Source: Kluyvera sp036759925
GTDB lineage: Bacteria > Pseudomonadota > Gammaproteobacteria > Enterobacterales > Enterobacteriaceae
Reading direction: 5' to 3'
Assembly (NCBI RefSeq): GCF_036759925.1
Contig: NZ_JAPKIB010000013.1
Location: 1 to 64,000 of the forward strand
Length of the DNA: 64,000 nt
Program-made: the position numbers and the translations under genes
Notes under the pieces: generated by a model
What the model was told of the DNA's origin: nothing
The model's input: the letters and a program-made list of their open reading frames with translations, nothing else
Database searches by the model: none
Part shown: positions 51,259 through 59,407 of the stretch, one piece after another
How positions within the stretch are numbered: position 1 is the first letter of the stretch
Layout of the letters: every line of letters starts with the position of its first letter

Positions 51259-52628
51259 TAGGAAGTTTAACCGCTCGCATCTTCGCCATTTTCTGGTTAA
51301 CGCTAGCGCTGGTGCTGATGCTGGTTTTGATGTTGCCAAAGCTCGACTCCCGTCAAATGACCGAGCTGCTCGATAGCGAGCAGCGTCAGGGCCTGATGAT
51401 TGAGCAGCATGTTGAAGAAGAACTGGCCAACGATCCGCCCAACGATTTGATGTGGTGGCGTCGGCTGTTCCGCGCAATTGATAAGTGGGCACCGCCGGGC
51501 CAGCGTTTGTTGCTGGTGACTAGCGAAGGCCGCGTGATCGGCGCGGAACGCAACGAAATGCAGATCATTCGTAACTTTATCGGCCAGTCTGATAACTCCG
51601 ATCATCCGCAGAAGAAGAAGTACGGCCGCGTTGAGTTGGTTGGGCCGTTCTCCATTCGTGACGGGGAAGATAACTACCAGTTATACCTGATCCGTCCGGC
51701 AAGCAGTTCACAGTCCGACTTTATCAACCTGCTGTTCGATCGGCCTTTACTGCTGCTTATCGTCACCATGCTGGTCAGCGCCCCGCTACTCTTGTGGCTG
51801 GCGTGGAGTCTGGCAAAACCGGCGCGTAAGCTGAAAAATGCCGCGGATGAAGTCGCTCAGGGCAACCTGCGTCAGCATCCTGAGCTTGAGGCCGGGCCGC
51901 AGGAGTTCCTGGCCGCCGGTGCCAGCTTTAACCAGATGGTGATGGCGCTTGAGCGCATGATGACGTCGCAACAGCGGCTGCTCTCCGACATCTCTCACGA
52001 ACTGCGTACGCCGTTAACGCGTCTGCAGCTTGGCACGGCGCTGCTGCGTCGTCGCAGCGGCGAGAGTAAAGAGCTGGAGCGCATTGAAACCGAGGCACAG
52101 CGTCTGGACAGCATGATCAACGACATGCTGGTGATGTCGCGTAATCAGCAGAAAAGCGCGCTGGTCAGCGAAACCCTGAAAGCTAATCAGCTGTGGGGCG
52201 ACGTGCTGGACAACGCCGCGTTTGAAGCAGAACAGATGGGCAAATCGTTCAGCGTCGATTATCCGCCGGGACCGTGGCCGCTTTACGGAAACCCGAACGC
52301 ACTGGAAAGTGCGCTGGAGAATATCGTGCGCAACGCCCTGCGTTACTCGCACACCAAAATCGCCGTCAGTTTCTCGGTGGATAAGGATGGCGTTACCGTT
52401 CACGTGGACGACGACGGCCCAGGCGTAAGCCCGGAAGACCGCGAGCAGATTTTCCGTCCGTTCTATCGTACCGATGAGGCGCGTGACCGTGAATCTGGCG
52501 GGACGGGGCTGGGGCTGGCGATTGTAGAAAGCGCCATGCAGCAGCACCGCGGCTGGGTGAAGGCCGACGACAGCCCACTCGGCGGGTTGCGGCTCACGCT
52601 GTGGCTACCGCTTTATAAGCGAACCTAA
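51255..52628 (+). CDS. cpxA: Envelope stress sensor histidine kinase CpxA
   Basis: CpxA senses periplasmic and membrane stress and phosphorylates or dephosphorylates CpxR. The first transmembrane helix is about 8-28, the periplasmic sensor domain about 30-163, and the second helix about 164-185. A HAMP linker follows, then the phospho-acceptor H248 in LLSDISHELRTPLTRL. The ATP-binding N, G1 and G2 boxes are present (ALENIVRNALRYS, VDDDGPGV, GGTGLGLAIVE). The 457 residues equal E. coli. Confidence 0.98.
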   Translation: MIGSLTARIFAIFWLTLALVLMLVLMLPKLDSRQMTELLDSEQRQGLMIEQHVEEELANDPPNDLMWWRRLFRAIDKWAPPGQRLLLVTSEGRVIGAERNEMQIIRNFIGQSDNSDHPQKKKYGRVELVGPFSIRDGEDNYQLYLIRPASSSQSDFINLLFDRPLLLLIVTMLVSAPLLLWLAWSLAKPARKLKNAADEVAQGNLRQHPELEAGPQEFLAAGASFNQMVMALERMMTSQQRLLSDISHELRTPLTRLQLGTALLRRRSGESKELERIETEAQRLDSMINDMLVMSRNQQKSALVSETLKANQLWGDVLDNAAFEAEQMGKSFSVDYPPGPWPLYGNPNALESALENIVRNALRYSHTKIAVSFSVDKDGVTVHVDDDGPGVSPEDREQIFRPFYRTDEARDRESGGTGLGLAIVESAMQQHRGWVKADDSPLGGLRLTLWLPLYKRT

Positions 52629-52633
52629 AAACC

Positions 52634-52662
52634 ATCGGCCTGCTTATGCAGGCCGATTTTTT
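52634..52662. terminator. Terminator between cpxA and yiiM
   Basis: ATCGGCCTGCTTATGCAGGCCGAT followed by seven T: a strong hairpin at the end of cpxRA, with yiiM converging. Confidence 0.92.
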
Positions 52663-52670
52663 TGTATCGT

Positions 52671-53342
52671 CTAGCCCCACAATCTTCTGCTGTTATCTTC
52701 AATCTTGCCGCTCAGGCGACGCTTCTGCATGGTTCTGCTCCAGCTCACCGACAGCCCCGCCGCGCTCAGCAGGCGGTGATACTGGTCGTCATCAAACGGC
52801 ATATGCCAGGCAATCGCGGCGGCGTCATACACCGAAACATCGCTCAGACGCGATACCAGTTCCAGCGGAGCATCAGTAGAGACCTTACCCGGCGCAATCA
52901 CCCGGTACAGCCAACCGACCTTGCCGCTGTTTTGCATCAACGATGCCATATCGCTGATAGCAAAGTGGAAATTGAGCTTAAAGCACGGAGAACGTGGCTG
53001 GGTAACCTGGATCAACGTCTCACCCCAGCGGTAAATATCACCGATAAAAACGTTATGCTCGGTCATACCTTCCGTCGACAGGTTTTCACCAAACGCCGGG
53101 GCGCAAAACAGGGCGGCCTGCTCGGGGAAGTCACGAATCAGGTCGACGTAATGTTCACGGGGAAACTGACACAGCGCGCGGTCGGGGCCGCCGTGGATTT
53201 TTTTCTCAGCCTGTTCATCACCCAACAGTCCCAGCTCGGTGAGTTCCAGTTCGCCATCCATCTGGACCTTCGCGATGGCGCTCGGGCGGCTGCCGTCATA
53301 GTCGCGGATTTTGCCAATAAACACATCAACCGGAAAATGCAT
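52671..53342 (-). CDS. yiiM: MOSC-domain protein YiiM
   Basis: YiiM is a MOSC-domain protein linked in E. coli to molybdenum-cofactor-dependent reduction of 6-N-hydroxylaminopurine. The start at 53342 (MHFPVDVFIGKIRDY) gives 223 residues; E. coli has 224. The MOSC hallmark cysteine lies in TQPRSPCFKLNFHF near 118. GGPDRALCQFPREHY and PAFGENLSTEGMTE are typical of the fold. In E. coli kdgT lies between yiiM and sodA; it is absent here. Confidence 0.94.
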   Translation of the reverse strand: MHFPVDVFIGKIRDYDGSRPSAIAKVQMDGELELTELGLLGDEQAEKKIHGGPDRALCQFPREHYVDLIRDFPEQAALFCAPAFGENLSTEGMTEHNVFIGDIYRWGETLIQVTQPRSPCFKLNFHFAISDMASLMQNSGKVGWLYRVIAPGKVSTDAPLELVSRLSDVSVYDAAAIAWHMPFDDDQYHRLLSAAGLSVSWSRTMQKRRLSGKIEDNSRRLWG

Positions 53343-53363
53343 CTGCTGCTCCTTAGGCGGATA

Positions 53364-53392
53364 CAAAAAAAGCGAGTCATCAGACTCGCTTC
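53364..53392 (-). terminator. sodA terminator
   Basis: On the minus strand AGCGAGTCTGATGACTCGCT is followed by a T-rich run. It lies about 20 bp after the sodA stop and before yiiM. Confidence 0.9.
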
Positions 53393-53411
53393 TACAGACC
53401 GGCAATGCAAA

Positions 53412-54032
53412 TTATTTTTTAGCGGCGAAACGCGCTGCTGCTTCGTCCCAGTTCACCACGTTCCAGAACTCTTTGATGTAGTCCGGGCGGCGGTTCTGGA
53501 ATTTCAGGTAGTAAGCGTGTTCCCAAACGTCCAGGCCCACGATTGGGAAACCGGAAGCGCCGGAAACGGCTTCGCCCATCAGCGGGGAGTCCTGGTTTGC
53601 GGTAGAAACCACAGCCAGTTTGTCGCCTTTCAGCACCAGCCACGCCCAGCCAGAGCCGAAGCGAGTTGCTGCTGCTTTTTCAAATTCAGCTTTGAAGTTA
53701 TCAACGGAACCGAAATCACGCTCGATAGCCGCTTTCAGGTCACCCTGCAGGGTGGTGCCTTTTTTCAGGCCTTTCCAGAAGAAGCTGTGGTTAGCGTGGC
53801 CGCCCGCGTTGTTACGCAGAACGGTTTTCTTGTCAGCCGGCAGTTGGTCCAGTTTCGCGATCAGCTCTTCAGCAGACAGCGCAGCGAATTCCGGCAGGCT
53901 TTCCAGCGCTGCGTTAGCGTTGTTGACGTAGGCCTGGTGGTGTTTGCTGTGATGGATTTCCATCGTCTGTTTGTCGAAGTGCGGTTCCAGGGCATCGTAC
54001 GCATAAGGCAGTGATGGCAGGGTATAGCTCAT
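53412..54032 (-). CDS. sodA: Manganese superoxide dismutase
   Basis: SodA dismutates superoxide in the cytoplasm. The start at 54032 has GGAGATGATT upstream and gives the standard 206 residues; an in-frame extension of 20 codons is not supported. The Mn ligands H27, H82, D168 and H172 are present (IHHSKHH, NHSFFWKG, GLDVWEHAYYL). Residues typical of Mn rather than Fe specificity occur in GGHANHSFFW. A Fur box lies upstream. Confidence 0.98.
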   Translation of the reverse strand: MSYTLPSLPYAYDALEPHFDKQTMEIHHSKHHQAYVNNANAALESLPEFAALSAEELIAKLDQLPADKKTVLRNNAGGHANHSFFWKGLKKGTTLQGDLKAAIERDFGSVDNFKAEFEKAAATRFGSGWAWLVLKGDKLAVVSTANQDSPLMGEAVSGASGFPIVGLDVWEHAYYLKFQNRRPDYIKEFWNVVNWDEAAARFAAKK

Positions 54033-54107
54033 AATCATCTCCATTATTGTCGGGCGGCAAACCTGTAAACGCCGCGTAATCAGTTGGTTCATTATAGTTA
54101 ATTAAAT

Positions 54108-54126
54108 GATATTGAAAATGATTATC
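54108..54126 (-). promoter_or_regulatory. Fur box upstream of sodA
   Basis: GATATTGAAAATGATTATC resembles the 19-bp Fur consensus GATAATGATAATCATTATC at most positions. Fur repression of sodA is known in E. coli. Confidence 0.75.
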
Positions 54127-54243
54127 AATGCCGTAGTTTTTATAAGGTTATAACATTTTGTTATGTTCCTGAAATTATGCGTGCTTTACGTTAGTCGTAT
54201 TGATGAATTCCGAAAATTTCACACTTTGACATAACCATATACA

Positions 54244-54319
54244 AATACGTTTTTTTTGCCACCCGACGCCAGAGGCTGGCAATAATCACAAGGTCTTTGC
54301 ATGGCGTAACGCGTAATTT
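54244..54319 (+). promoter_or_regulatory. Predicted RhaS operator and -10 for the TRAP operon
   Basis: Half-site 1 AATACGTTTTTTTTGCC (54244-54260), an 18-bp spacer, half-site 2 GCAATAATCACAAGGTC (54279-54295), then 18 bp to a -10-like TAATTT (54314-54319). The rhaBAD promoter of this window has half-sites at 60429-60445 and 60464-60480 with the same 18-bp spacer and 18 bp to TAGACT. Half-site 2 agrees at 11 of 17 positions and half-site 1 at 9 of 17, including the whole TTGCC end. No convincing CRP site is seen at the equivalent position. Confidence 0.6.
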
Positions 54320-54350
54320 CGCCTCGAAACTATCAAACGTTGAGGGCTAT

Positions 54351-55331
54351 ATGAAATTACTACGGACAGTCAAAATACTTCTGCTGTGCTGCCTTTCGCT
54401 CCCTGCATTTTCGCATGCTGAGACGGTACTGCGTCTCGCCTATGCCGAAAACAGCCAGCCGGTGAAAGATGCGCTGCGCTTCCTGGGCAACCAAATAGAA
54501 GAGAAGACCCAAGGCGATATCAAAGTGATGTACTTTCCAGATGGCCAGTTGGGCGGCGAGCGCGAGCTGGTCGAGCTGACTCAGGTTGGCGTTGTGGATA
54601 TCACCAAAGTGTCATCCGGCCTAATGGAAAGTTTTTCCCCGATGTACGGAGTTTTCTCTCTTCCCTACCTCTTCGCCGATCGTAATGAATACTACAAAGT
54701 AATGGATAATCCCGACGTAATGATGCCGGTTTATCAATCCACTCAAGCTCAGGGCTTCGTCGGCGTTGGCTGGTATGACTCCGGCGCGCGTAACTTCTAT
54801 ATGAGCAAAGGGCCCGTACGCAGCATTAACGATCTGAAAGGGAAAAAGATCCGCGTGATGCAGAGCGACACAGCCATTCGCACGCTTAAGCTGCTGGGAG
54901 CCTCCCCCATCGCCATGAGTCAGGCGGAGGTCTATACCTCACTACAGCAAGGCATTCTGGACGGCGCTGAAAACAACGAGTTCGCACTGACTATCGCCCG
55001 CCATGGCGAGGTGGCTCGCTTTTACACCTACGACATGCACACCCGTATCCCTGACATCCTGCTGATGAGCTCATTAACGCTAGAAAAACTGTCTCCCGAA
55101 CAACAACGCATCGTCAACGAGGCAATTCTGGCCTCGATTGAATATGAAAAATCGGCGTGGGATGCCGAAATCGAAAAAACCAAACAGCAGGCGGTTAAGG
55201 ACTTTAACGTCGAATTTTTCGATATCGATATCAAACCCTTCCAGCAGGCCGTGCAACCCATTTATGCCGACCTGGGAAGCAGACCAGAGCTGGATACGCT
55301 CTATCAGAAAATTCAGGCCGCAAAGAACTGA
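54351..55331 (+). CDS. TRAP transporter solute-binding protein (DctP family)
   Basis: This is a periplasmic substrate-binding protein of 326 residues. A signal peptide (KILLLCCLSLPAFSHAE) ends near residue 23. DctP signatures include YFPDGQLGGERELVELTQVG, NDLKGKKIRVMQSD (the conserved carboxylate-binding Arg region) and LQQGILDGAENNEF. The start at 54351 has TGAGGG upstream. It is the first gene of a three-gene TRAP operon in the slot where E. coli has rhaT. A related TRAP system (RhiABC) has been proposed for rhamnogalacturonides in enterobacteria; I recall this from the literature and could not check it. Confidence 0.9.
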   Translation: MKLLRTVKILLLCCLSLPAFSHAETVLRLAYAENSQPVKDALRFLGNQIEEKTQGDIKVMYFPDGQLGGERELVELTQVGVVDITKVSSGLMESFSPMYGVFSLPYLFADRNEYYKVMDNPDVMMPVYQSTQAQGFVGVGWYDSGARNFYMSKGPVRSINDLKGKKIRVMQSDTAIRTLKLLGASPIAMSQAEVYTSLQQGILDGAENNEFALTIARHGEVARFYTYDMHTRIPDILLMSSLTLEKLSPEQQRIVNEAILASIEYEKSAWDAEIEKTKQQAVKDFNVEFFDIDIKPFQQAVQPIYADLGSRPELDTLYQKIQAAKN

Positions 55332-55347
55332 TAAATAAGGATTTAAA

Positions 55348-55845
55348 ATGGAAATAATCAGAAAAGGACTAGATAGACTACTGGAAATCCTCTGCTGCCT
55401 GGTTCTGGCGGTGATGGTTGCCGTATCGTGCTGGCAGGTCATTAGCCGTTATATCGTCGGCCAGCCCAGTACCATTACCGAAGAACTGCTACGCTTCTCC
55501 CTGGTCTGGATCTCAATGCTAGGCATGGCCTATGTTGCAGGTAAGCAACAACATATCAGCCTGACCATTTTGATCGATAAGGTCTCTGAGAAAGTGCGCC
55601 TTATCTGGATGATTATCCTGCAACTGACCTTTATGGCCTTCTCCACGTGGATTTTAATTATCGGCGGTCTGAAAATCTCCGCAATTTCAATGCTGCAAAT
55701 ATCTCCCGCGCTGGGCATTCCAATGGGTCACGTTTACTACGCGCTGCCGATTGCCGGCGCGTTAATCATTATCTACAGCGTGCTAAATATCATTGATTCA
55801 CTGCACGCTCTGCCCCGCTCTTCCTCGCAGCACGTGGAGAAATAA
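55348..55845 (+). CDS. TRAP transporter small membrane subunit (DctQ family)
   Basis: This 165-residue protein has four transmembrane segments (about 12-34, 50-66, 85-107, 126-148) and the DctQ-type motifs VSCWQVISRYI and TEELLRFSLVWISMLGMAYVAG. It pairs with the large DctM subunit in the inner membrane. It starts 16 bp after the binding-protein gene with AAGGATTT upstream and ends 1 bp before the DctM start. Confidence 0.9.
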   Translation: MEIIRKGLDRLLEILCCLVLAVMVAVSCWQVISRYIVGQPSTITEELLRFSLVWISMLGMAYVAGKQQHISLTILIDKVSEKVRLIWMIILQLTFMAFSTWILIIGGLKISAISMLQISPALGIPMGHVYYALPIAGALIIIYSVLNIIDSLHALPRSSSQHVEK

Positions 55846-55846
55846 C

Positions 55847-57154
55847 ATGATTGATCCGATTACCGCTTCGTTAACGCTGATTAGCGTATTTATCGTTCTG
55901 CTGGCTATGGGAGCGCCGATTGGTATCTGTATCGTTATCGCCTCTTGCAGCACAATGATGTTGGTGCTTCCGTTTGATATCTCCATGTTCGCTACTGCGC
56001 AGAAAATGTTCTCCAGCCTCGATAGCTTCGCGCTGCTGGCTGTGCCGTTCTTCGTGCTCTCTGGGGTGATCATGAACAGCGGCGGTATTGCTGCCAGACT
56101 GGTTAACTTCGCCAAGCTGTTTACCGGCCGTCTACCAGGTTCGCTCTCCTACACCAATATTGTTGGCAATATGATGTTCGGCGCTATCTCCGGTTCCGCC
56201 ATCGCAGCATCGACATCAATTGGTGGCGTACTGGTGCCGATGAGCGCCAAAGAGGGCTATAACCGTAACTTCGCTGCGGCAGTCAATATCGCCTCTGCGC
56301 CGACCGGCATGCTGATTCCGCCAACTACCGCGTTTATCCTCTACGCCTTAGCCAGTGGCGGCACCTCGATTGCAGCGCTGTTCGCTGGCGGCCTGGTCGC
56401 TGGCATGCTATGGGGTATTGCCTGTATGGCAGTCACCTGGGTCGTGGCGAAACGCAATAACTACCGCGTCTTTTTCGCTGTACAGAAAGGGATGGCGCTG
56501 AAGGTCACCCTGGAGGCGGTACCTAGCTTGTTACTGATCGTCATCATCGTCGGCGGTATTGTGCAGGGTATCTTTACGGCGATTGAAGCCTCGGCAATTG
56601 CAGTGGTCTACACCTTATTCCTAACCTTAGTGTGTTATAAGACTCTGAAGCTCAAGGATATGCCGTCGGTATTTATTCAAACAGTAGTAATGACCGGGGT
56701 GATCATGTTCCTGCTGGCGACCTCCTCGGCAATGTCGTTCTCCATGTCAATTACCAATATTCCGTCCGCATTAAGCGAGATGATCCTTGGGTTATCTGAA
56801 AGCAAGACATTGATTTTACTTGCAATAACACTCTTTCTCTTGGTGATCGGCGCATTTATGGATATTGGCCCGGCAATTCTTATTTTCACCCCAATTCTGC
56901 TACCGATTATGATCAAGCTGGGTATCGATCCGGTTCACTTCGGCATCATCATGATCTACAACCTGGCAATTGGCACCATTACACCACCAGTCGGCAGCGG
57001 TTTGTACGTGGGGGCAAGCGTGGGTAAAGTGAAAGTGGAGGAGGTGTTGAAACCGCTGATGCCGTTTTATATCGCGATCATCACCGTGCTGCTACTGGTT
57101 ACCTATCTGCCGGAACTGACGCTGTTCCTGCCGCGTTTACTCGGCGTGATGTAA
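55847..57154 (+). CDS. TRAP transporter large permease subunit (DctM family)
   Basis: This is the 435-residue, 11-12 helix Na+-coupled transport subunit of a TRAP system. Typical motifs are VPFFVLSGVIMNSGGIAARLVNFA, GSAIAASTSIGGVLVPMSAKEGY and the repeated PPTTAFILYA / TPPVGSGLYVG elements. ATG 55847 is chosen over an earlier in-frame ATG inside dctQ. Substrate class for this family is organic acids and sugar acids; the rha context suggests a rhamnose-related compound (inference). Confidence 0.92.
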   Translation: MIDPITASLTLISVFIVLLAMGAPIGICIVIASCSTMMLVLPFDISMFATAQKMFSSLDSFALLAVPFFVLSGVIMNSGGIAARLVNFAKLFTGRLPGSLSYTNIVGNMMFGAISGSAIAASTSIGGVLVPMSAKEGYNRNFAAAVNIASAPTGMLIPPTTAFILYALASGGTSIAALFAGGLVAGMLWGIACMAVTWVVAKRNNYRVFFAVQKGMALKVTLEAVPSLLLIVIIVGGIVQGIFTAIEASAIAVVYTLFLTLVCYKTLKLKDMPSVFIQTVVMTGVIMFLLATSSAMSFSMSITNIPSALSEMILGLSESKTLILLAITLFLLVIGAFMDIGPAILIFTPILLPIMIKLGIDPVHFGIIMIYNLAIGTITPPVGSGLYVGASVGKVKVEEVLKPLMPFYIAIITVLLLVTYLPELTLFLPRLLGVM

Positions 57155-57167
57155 CACGCAGGGATCT

Positions 57168-57192
57168 CCCGGCCAAGCATAGCGACGCCGGG
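57168..57192. repeat. Degenerate REP-like palindrome
   Basis: CCCGGCCAAGCATAGCGACGCCGGG sits just after the TRAP operon. It is a shortened copy of the REP-like unit seen at 15746. Confidence 0.6.
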
Positions 57193-57214
57193 ATGGATAA
57201 AATTATATTGCCTG

Positions 57215-57250
57215 ATAAAAAAACGGCTACCCTATGGATAGCCGTAAAAA
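57215..57250 (-). terminator. Terminator between the TRAP operon and the porin gene
   Basis: ACGGCTA...TAGCCGT (57223-57245) is flanked by A-runs on both sides. On the minus strand it is followed by seven T, so it terminates the porin gene. Confidence 0.82.
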
Positions 57251-57277
57251 AGCAAAGGAAAACAGCGGATAAAATAA

Positions 57278-57949
57278 TTAGAAGGTATAACCAACGCCCA
57301 CGCGGAAACGAGTTTGACGTTCATCACTGGTGCTGCGGACGGAAACGTTACCCACTTCCACAAATGGCGACCATTGACCAATCATATAAGCCGTTCTGAA
57401 ATTATATTCATAGTTATCTTTACCATTATCAAACAGATTATACTTATCGGCTTTCTTATAAATTCCTTCCAGCGTCCAGTCAAAATTACCCCATTTATAA
57501 CCCGCCCAGGCATCAACACGATTAGTCGTATCATCTTCGCGACTATCAGAAGAACGGCGAACATATTCAAAGCGATAACGAGCGCCCACCCACCAGCTTT
57601 CATTTAATATCCAGGTCGCACGTAAATAAGGTTTGTAGTTTGAATACCCATTTCCTGTTTCCAGAACAAAGCCCGGCTGCCAAGCCACACTGCCCGTTTT
57701 AAACTGATAACTTACAGTATATTCATTACCCTGTGCTTCCATATCATTAAAAGGGCGATCGGTATCATCACCACCGGATTTTGAGATAGCTTCGATAGCA
57801 AAACCAAAGCCGTTTGCAAAACGATGCGAGATATAGGCACGGTCATAATTTGCCTTACTATCATCAAGATACTCATGGCGAACATCAACATAAACCGCGT
57901 GAGCGCTGGTTGCAACCAGAGGTAATAAAAGAAGAAGCGCTTTTTTCAT
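57278..57949 (-). CDS. KdgM-family oligosaccharide-specific outer-membrane porin
   Basis: This is a 223-residue outer-membrane channel. A signal peptide (MKKALLLLLPLVATSAHA) is followed by VYVDVRHEYLDDS, the usual KdgM start. Alternating beta strands suit a 12-strand barrel, and the protein ends with the terminal aromatic GVGYTF. KdgM proteins pass acidic oligosaccharides such as oligogalacturonates. The gene is more A/T-rich than its neighbours, with a very A/T-rich 538-bp upstream region, suggesting recent acquisition or relaxed selection. Its position between the TRAP operon and rhaR suggests entry of rhamnose-containing oligosaccharides. Confidence 0.88.
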   Translation of the reverse strand: MKKALLLLLPLVATSAHAVYVDVRHEYLDDSKANYDRAYISHRFANGFGFAIEAISKSGGDDTDRPFNDMEAQGNEYTVSYQFKTGSVAWQPGFVLETGNGYSNYKPYLRATWILNESWWVGARYRFEYVRRSSDSREDDTTNRVDAWAGYKWGNFDWTLEGIYKKADKYNLFDNGKDNYEYNFRTAYMIGQWSPFVEVGNVSVRSTSDERQTRFRVGVGYTF

Positions 57950-58487
57950 ATAATAATATCCCTATTAAATAGATTTTAATATGTACCAATAGCACAGACA
58001 CTAACGTTAATGTCCTTGAAAAATCAATTCAATAGAGTTCAATATTTTTATTTAAAAATGAGCCAGCATTCAAATATACGAATAAAATAAATGAAAAATA
58101 TATTCATGACATGAAATAAAACATTAAAAAATAGTCGACTTTATAATATTTAAAAACCTGCTTGATTGGTAAACACATGAATTCAATAGTTATTTTTACA
58201 TTATTTAAAAAACAAATTGAAAAAACATTGCCATTTTCAACACTAATATATAGTTAATAAGTCTTATTTTTTGAAAGGCAACAGGAGATCTTTGTTTGAA
58301 TGCCAGATTAAGCTACACCCTGGCACTAACAATAAGGAAAAAATAACGATGCTATGATAGCTGATTTACTCAAGGATGCGGAATAAAGAATATCGTTCAT
58401 GCCCCACAAGAAAATCAAAAAATAAGCTATTATTGCGTTTTAACGCGATCACGCTGAAATAGCGCCACGCATTCAAGCACCAGAATA
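57950..58487. other. A/T-rich region between the porin gene and rhaR
   Basis: No gene is visible in these 538 bp, and there is no rhaT remnant that I can recognise. The first 300 bp are extremely A/T-rich. There is an inverted repeat TTGAAAA-N10-TTTTCAA (58217-58240), slightly like a KdgR-type site, and a hairpin TGCCAG...CTGGCA (58301-58325). The porin promoter should lie in the left part. I see no strong RhaS-type site. Confidence 0.65.
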
Positions 58488-59336
58488 TTATGCCGGAAGC
58501 CGACTCCGTTGCCGCCACTGCCCTGGCGTCATCCCAATTTCGCGGTTAAAGACCACCGAAAAGTAGTTACTATCCTCGAAGCCGCAGCGCATCGCCACTT
58601 CGCCAATTAGCAGTTCGGTGTGCTGAAGCAGATATTGCGCGTGGCAAATCCGCAGTTGCCGCAGGTAGTGGTTAACGGTCATGCCGGTCTGGCTGCGGAA
58701 CTGCTGGCGCAGGGTGCGCTCGCTACAGCCCTGCTGCTCGCAGAAAGTATCAAGCATGAAAGGGCGGTTCAGGCTACCCGCCAGCACGGTCAGCAGCTTA
58801 TCGAGCAGTGCTTCGCTTTGCGTGGCCGCCTGATTATCGGTGGCATAGCGGTAGCGCTTAAGACAGACCACCAGCTGGGCAAAGAGCAGTTCGGACATTT
58901 CATTGGCTAGCGCGTCGTCTTTGCGGCTCTCCTGTTCCAGCTGAGTCATTATCTGCCGTGCCTGCGTCATACCGGTGCTGCCTATGCGCCAATGCGGCGC
59001 CCAGTGGGAACCGTGCAGCCCGGGAATATGGGCCACCCAATCAAGATTGAGCTTTAAGCGCTCGGGGCAGTAGATAATATTCTGTAAAACCAGATCGTTA
59101 ACCGAGGCGTAGGAGTGTTTGTCTTCCGCGCGAATATAAAACAGATCGCCGCGGGTGATGCGATAAGGACGGTCGTTGAGGATGTGTAAGCCGTTGCCGC
59201 GCCAGACCAACACCAGCTCGTTAAATTCGTGGGTATGCTCAGCAAAAACGTTTTGCGGGTAGCGGTCAGCCACCGCCACGGCTTGCGCCGGATTGGCAAA
59301 AAAATCTGCTTTTCGAAGAATTAACTGGCCTGGCAC
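58488..59336 (-). CDS. rhaR: AraC-family activator RhaR
   Basis: RhaR binds L-rhamnose and activates the rhaSR operon. The N-terminal cupin dimerisation domain (about 1-165) contains VFAEHTHEFNELVLVWRGNG. The C-terminal double helix-turn-helix (about 175-275) contains LDTFCEQQGCSERTLRQQFRSQTGMTVNHYLRQ in two pieces and GFEDSNYFSVVF. Translation starts at GTG 59336 with TGAGG upstream, giving 282 residues. It lies 71 bp after rhaS in the same operon. Confidence 0.96.
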   Translation of the reverse strand: MPGQLILRKADFFANPAQAVAVADRYPQNVFAEHTHEFNELVLVWRGNGLHILNDRPYRITRGDLFYIRAEDKHSYASVNDLVLQNIIYCPERLKLNLDWVAHIPGLHGSHWAPHWRIGSTGMTQARQIMTQLEQESRKDDALANEMSELLFAQLVVCLKRYRYATDNQAATQSEALLDKLLTVLAGSLNRPFMLDTFCEQQGCSERTLRQQFRSQTGMTVNHYLRQLRICHAQYLLQHTELLIGEVAMRCGFEDSNYFSVVFNREIGMTPGQWRQRSRLPA

Positions 59337-59407
59337 GCTGGCACCTCACGACTAACAACTCTCTATTATTAGCCGTTTCGAGGCAAAAAACGGTGATTCC
59401 CTTCGCG

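Larger units (their letters stand above)
54033..54350. other. sodA/TRAP divergent intergenic region
   Basis: This 318-bp gap contains no gene. On the left is the sodA promoter with a Fur-like site. The centre (54130-54240) is A/T-rich without a motif I can name. On the right is the RhaS-type operator and presumed promoter of the TRAP operon. Confidence 0.7.

Noticed and set aside
52662..54014. A 450-codon open frame antisense to yiiM and sodA
   Set aside because: It runs across two well-supported minus-strand genes and the sodA terminator; no family features and no start signal.
57988..58063. Possible RhaS half-site (AAGGAC) upstream of the porin gene
   Set aside because: Only 7 of 17 positions match and no first half-site occurs at the required spacing, unlike the TRAP and rhaBAD promoters.
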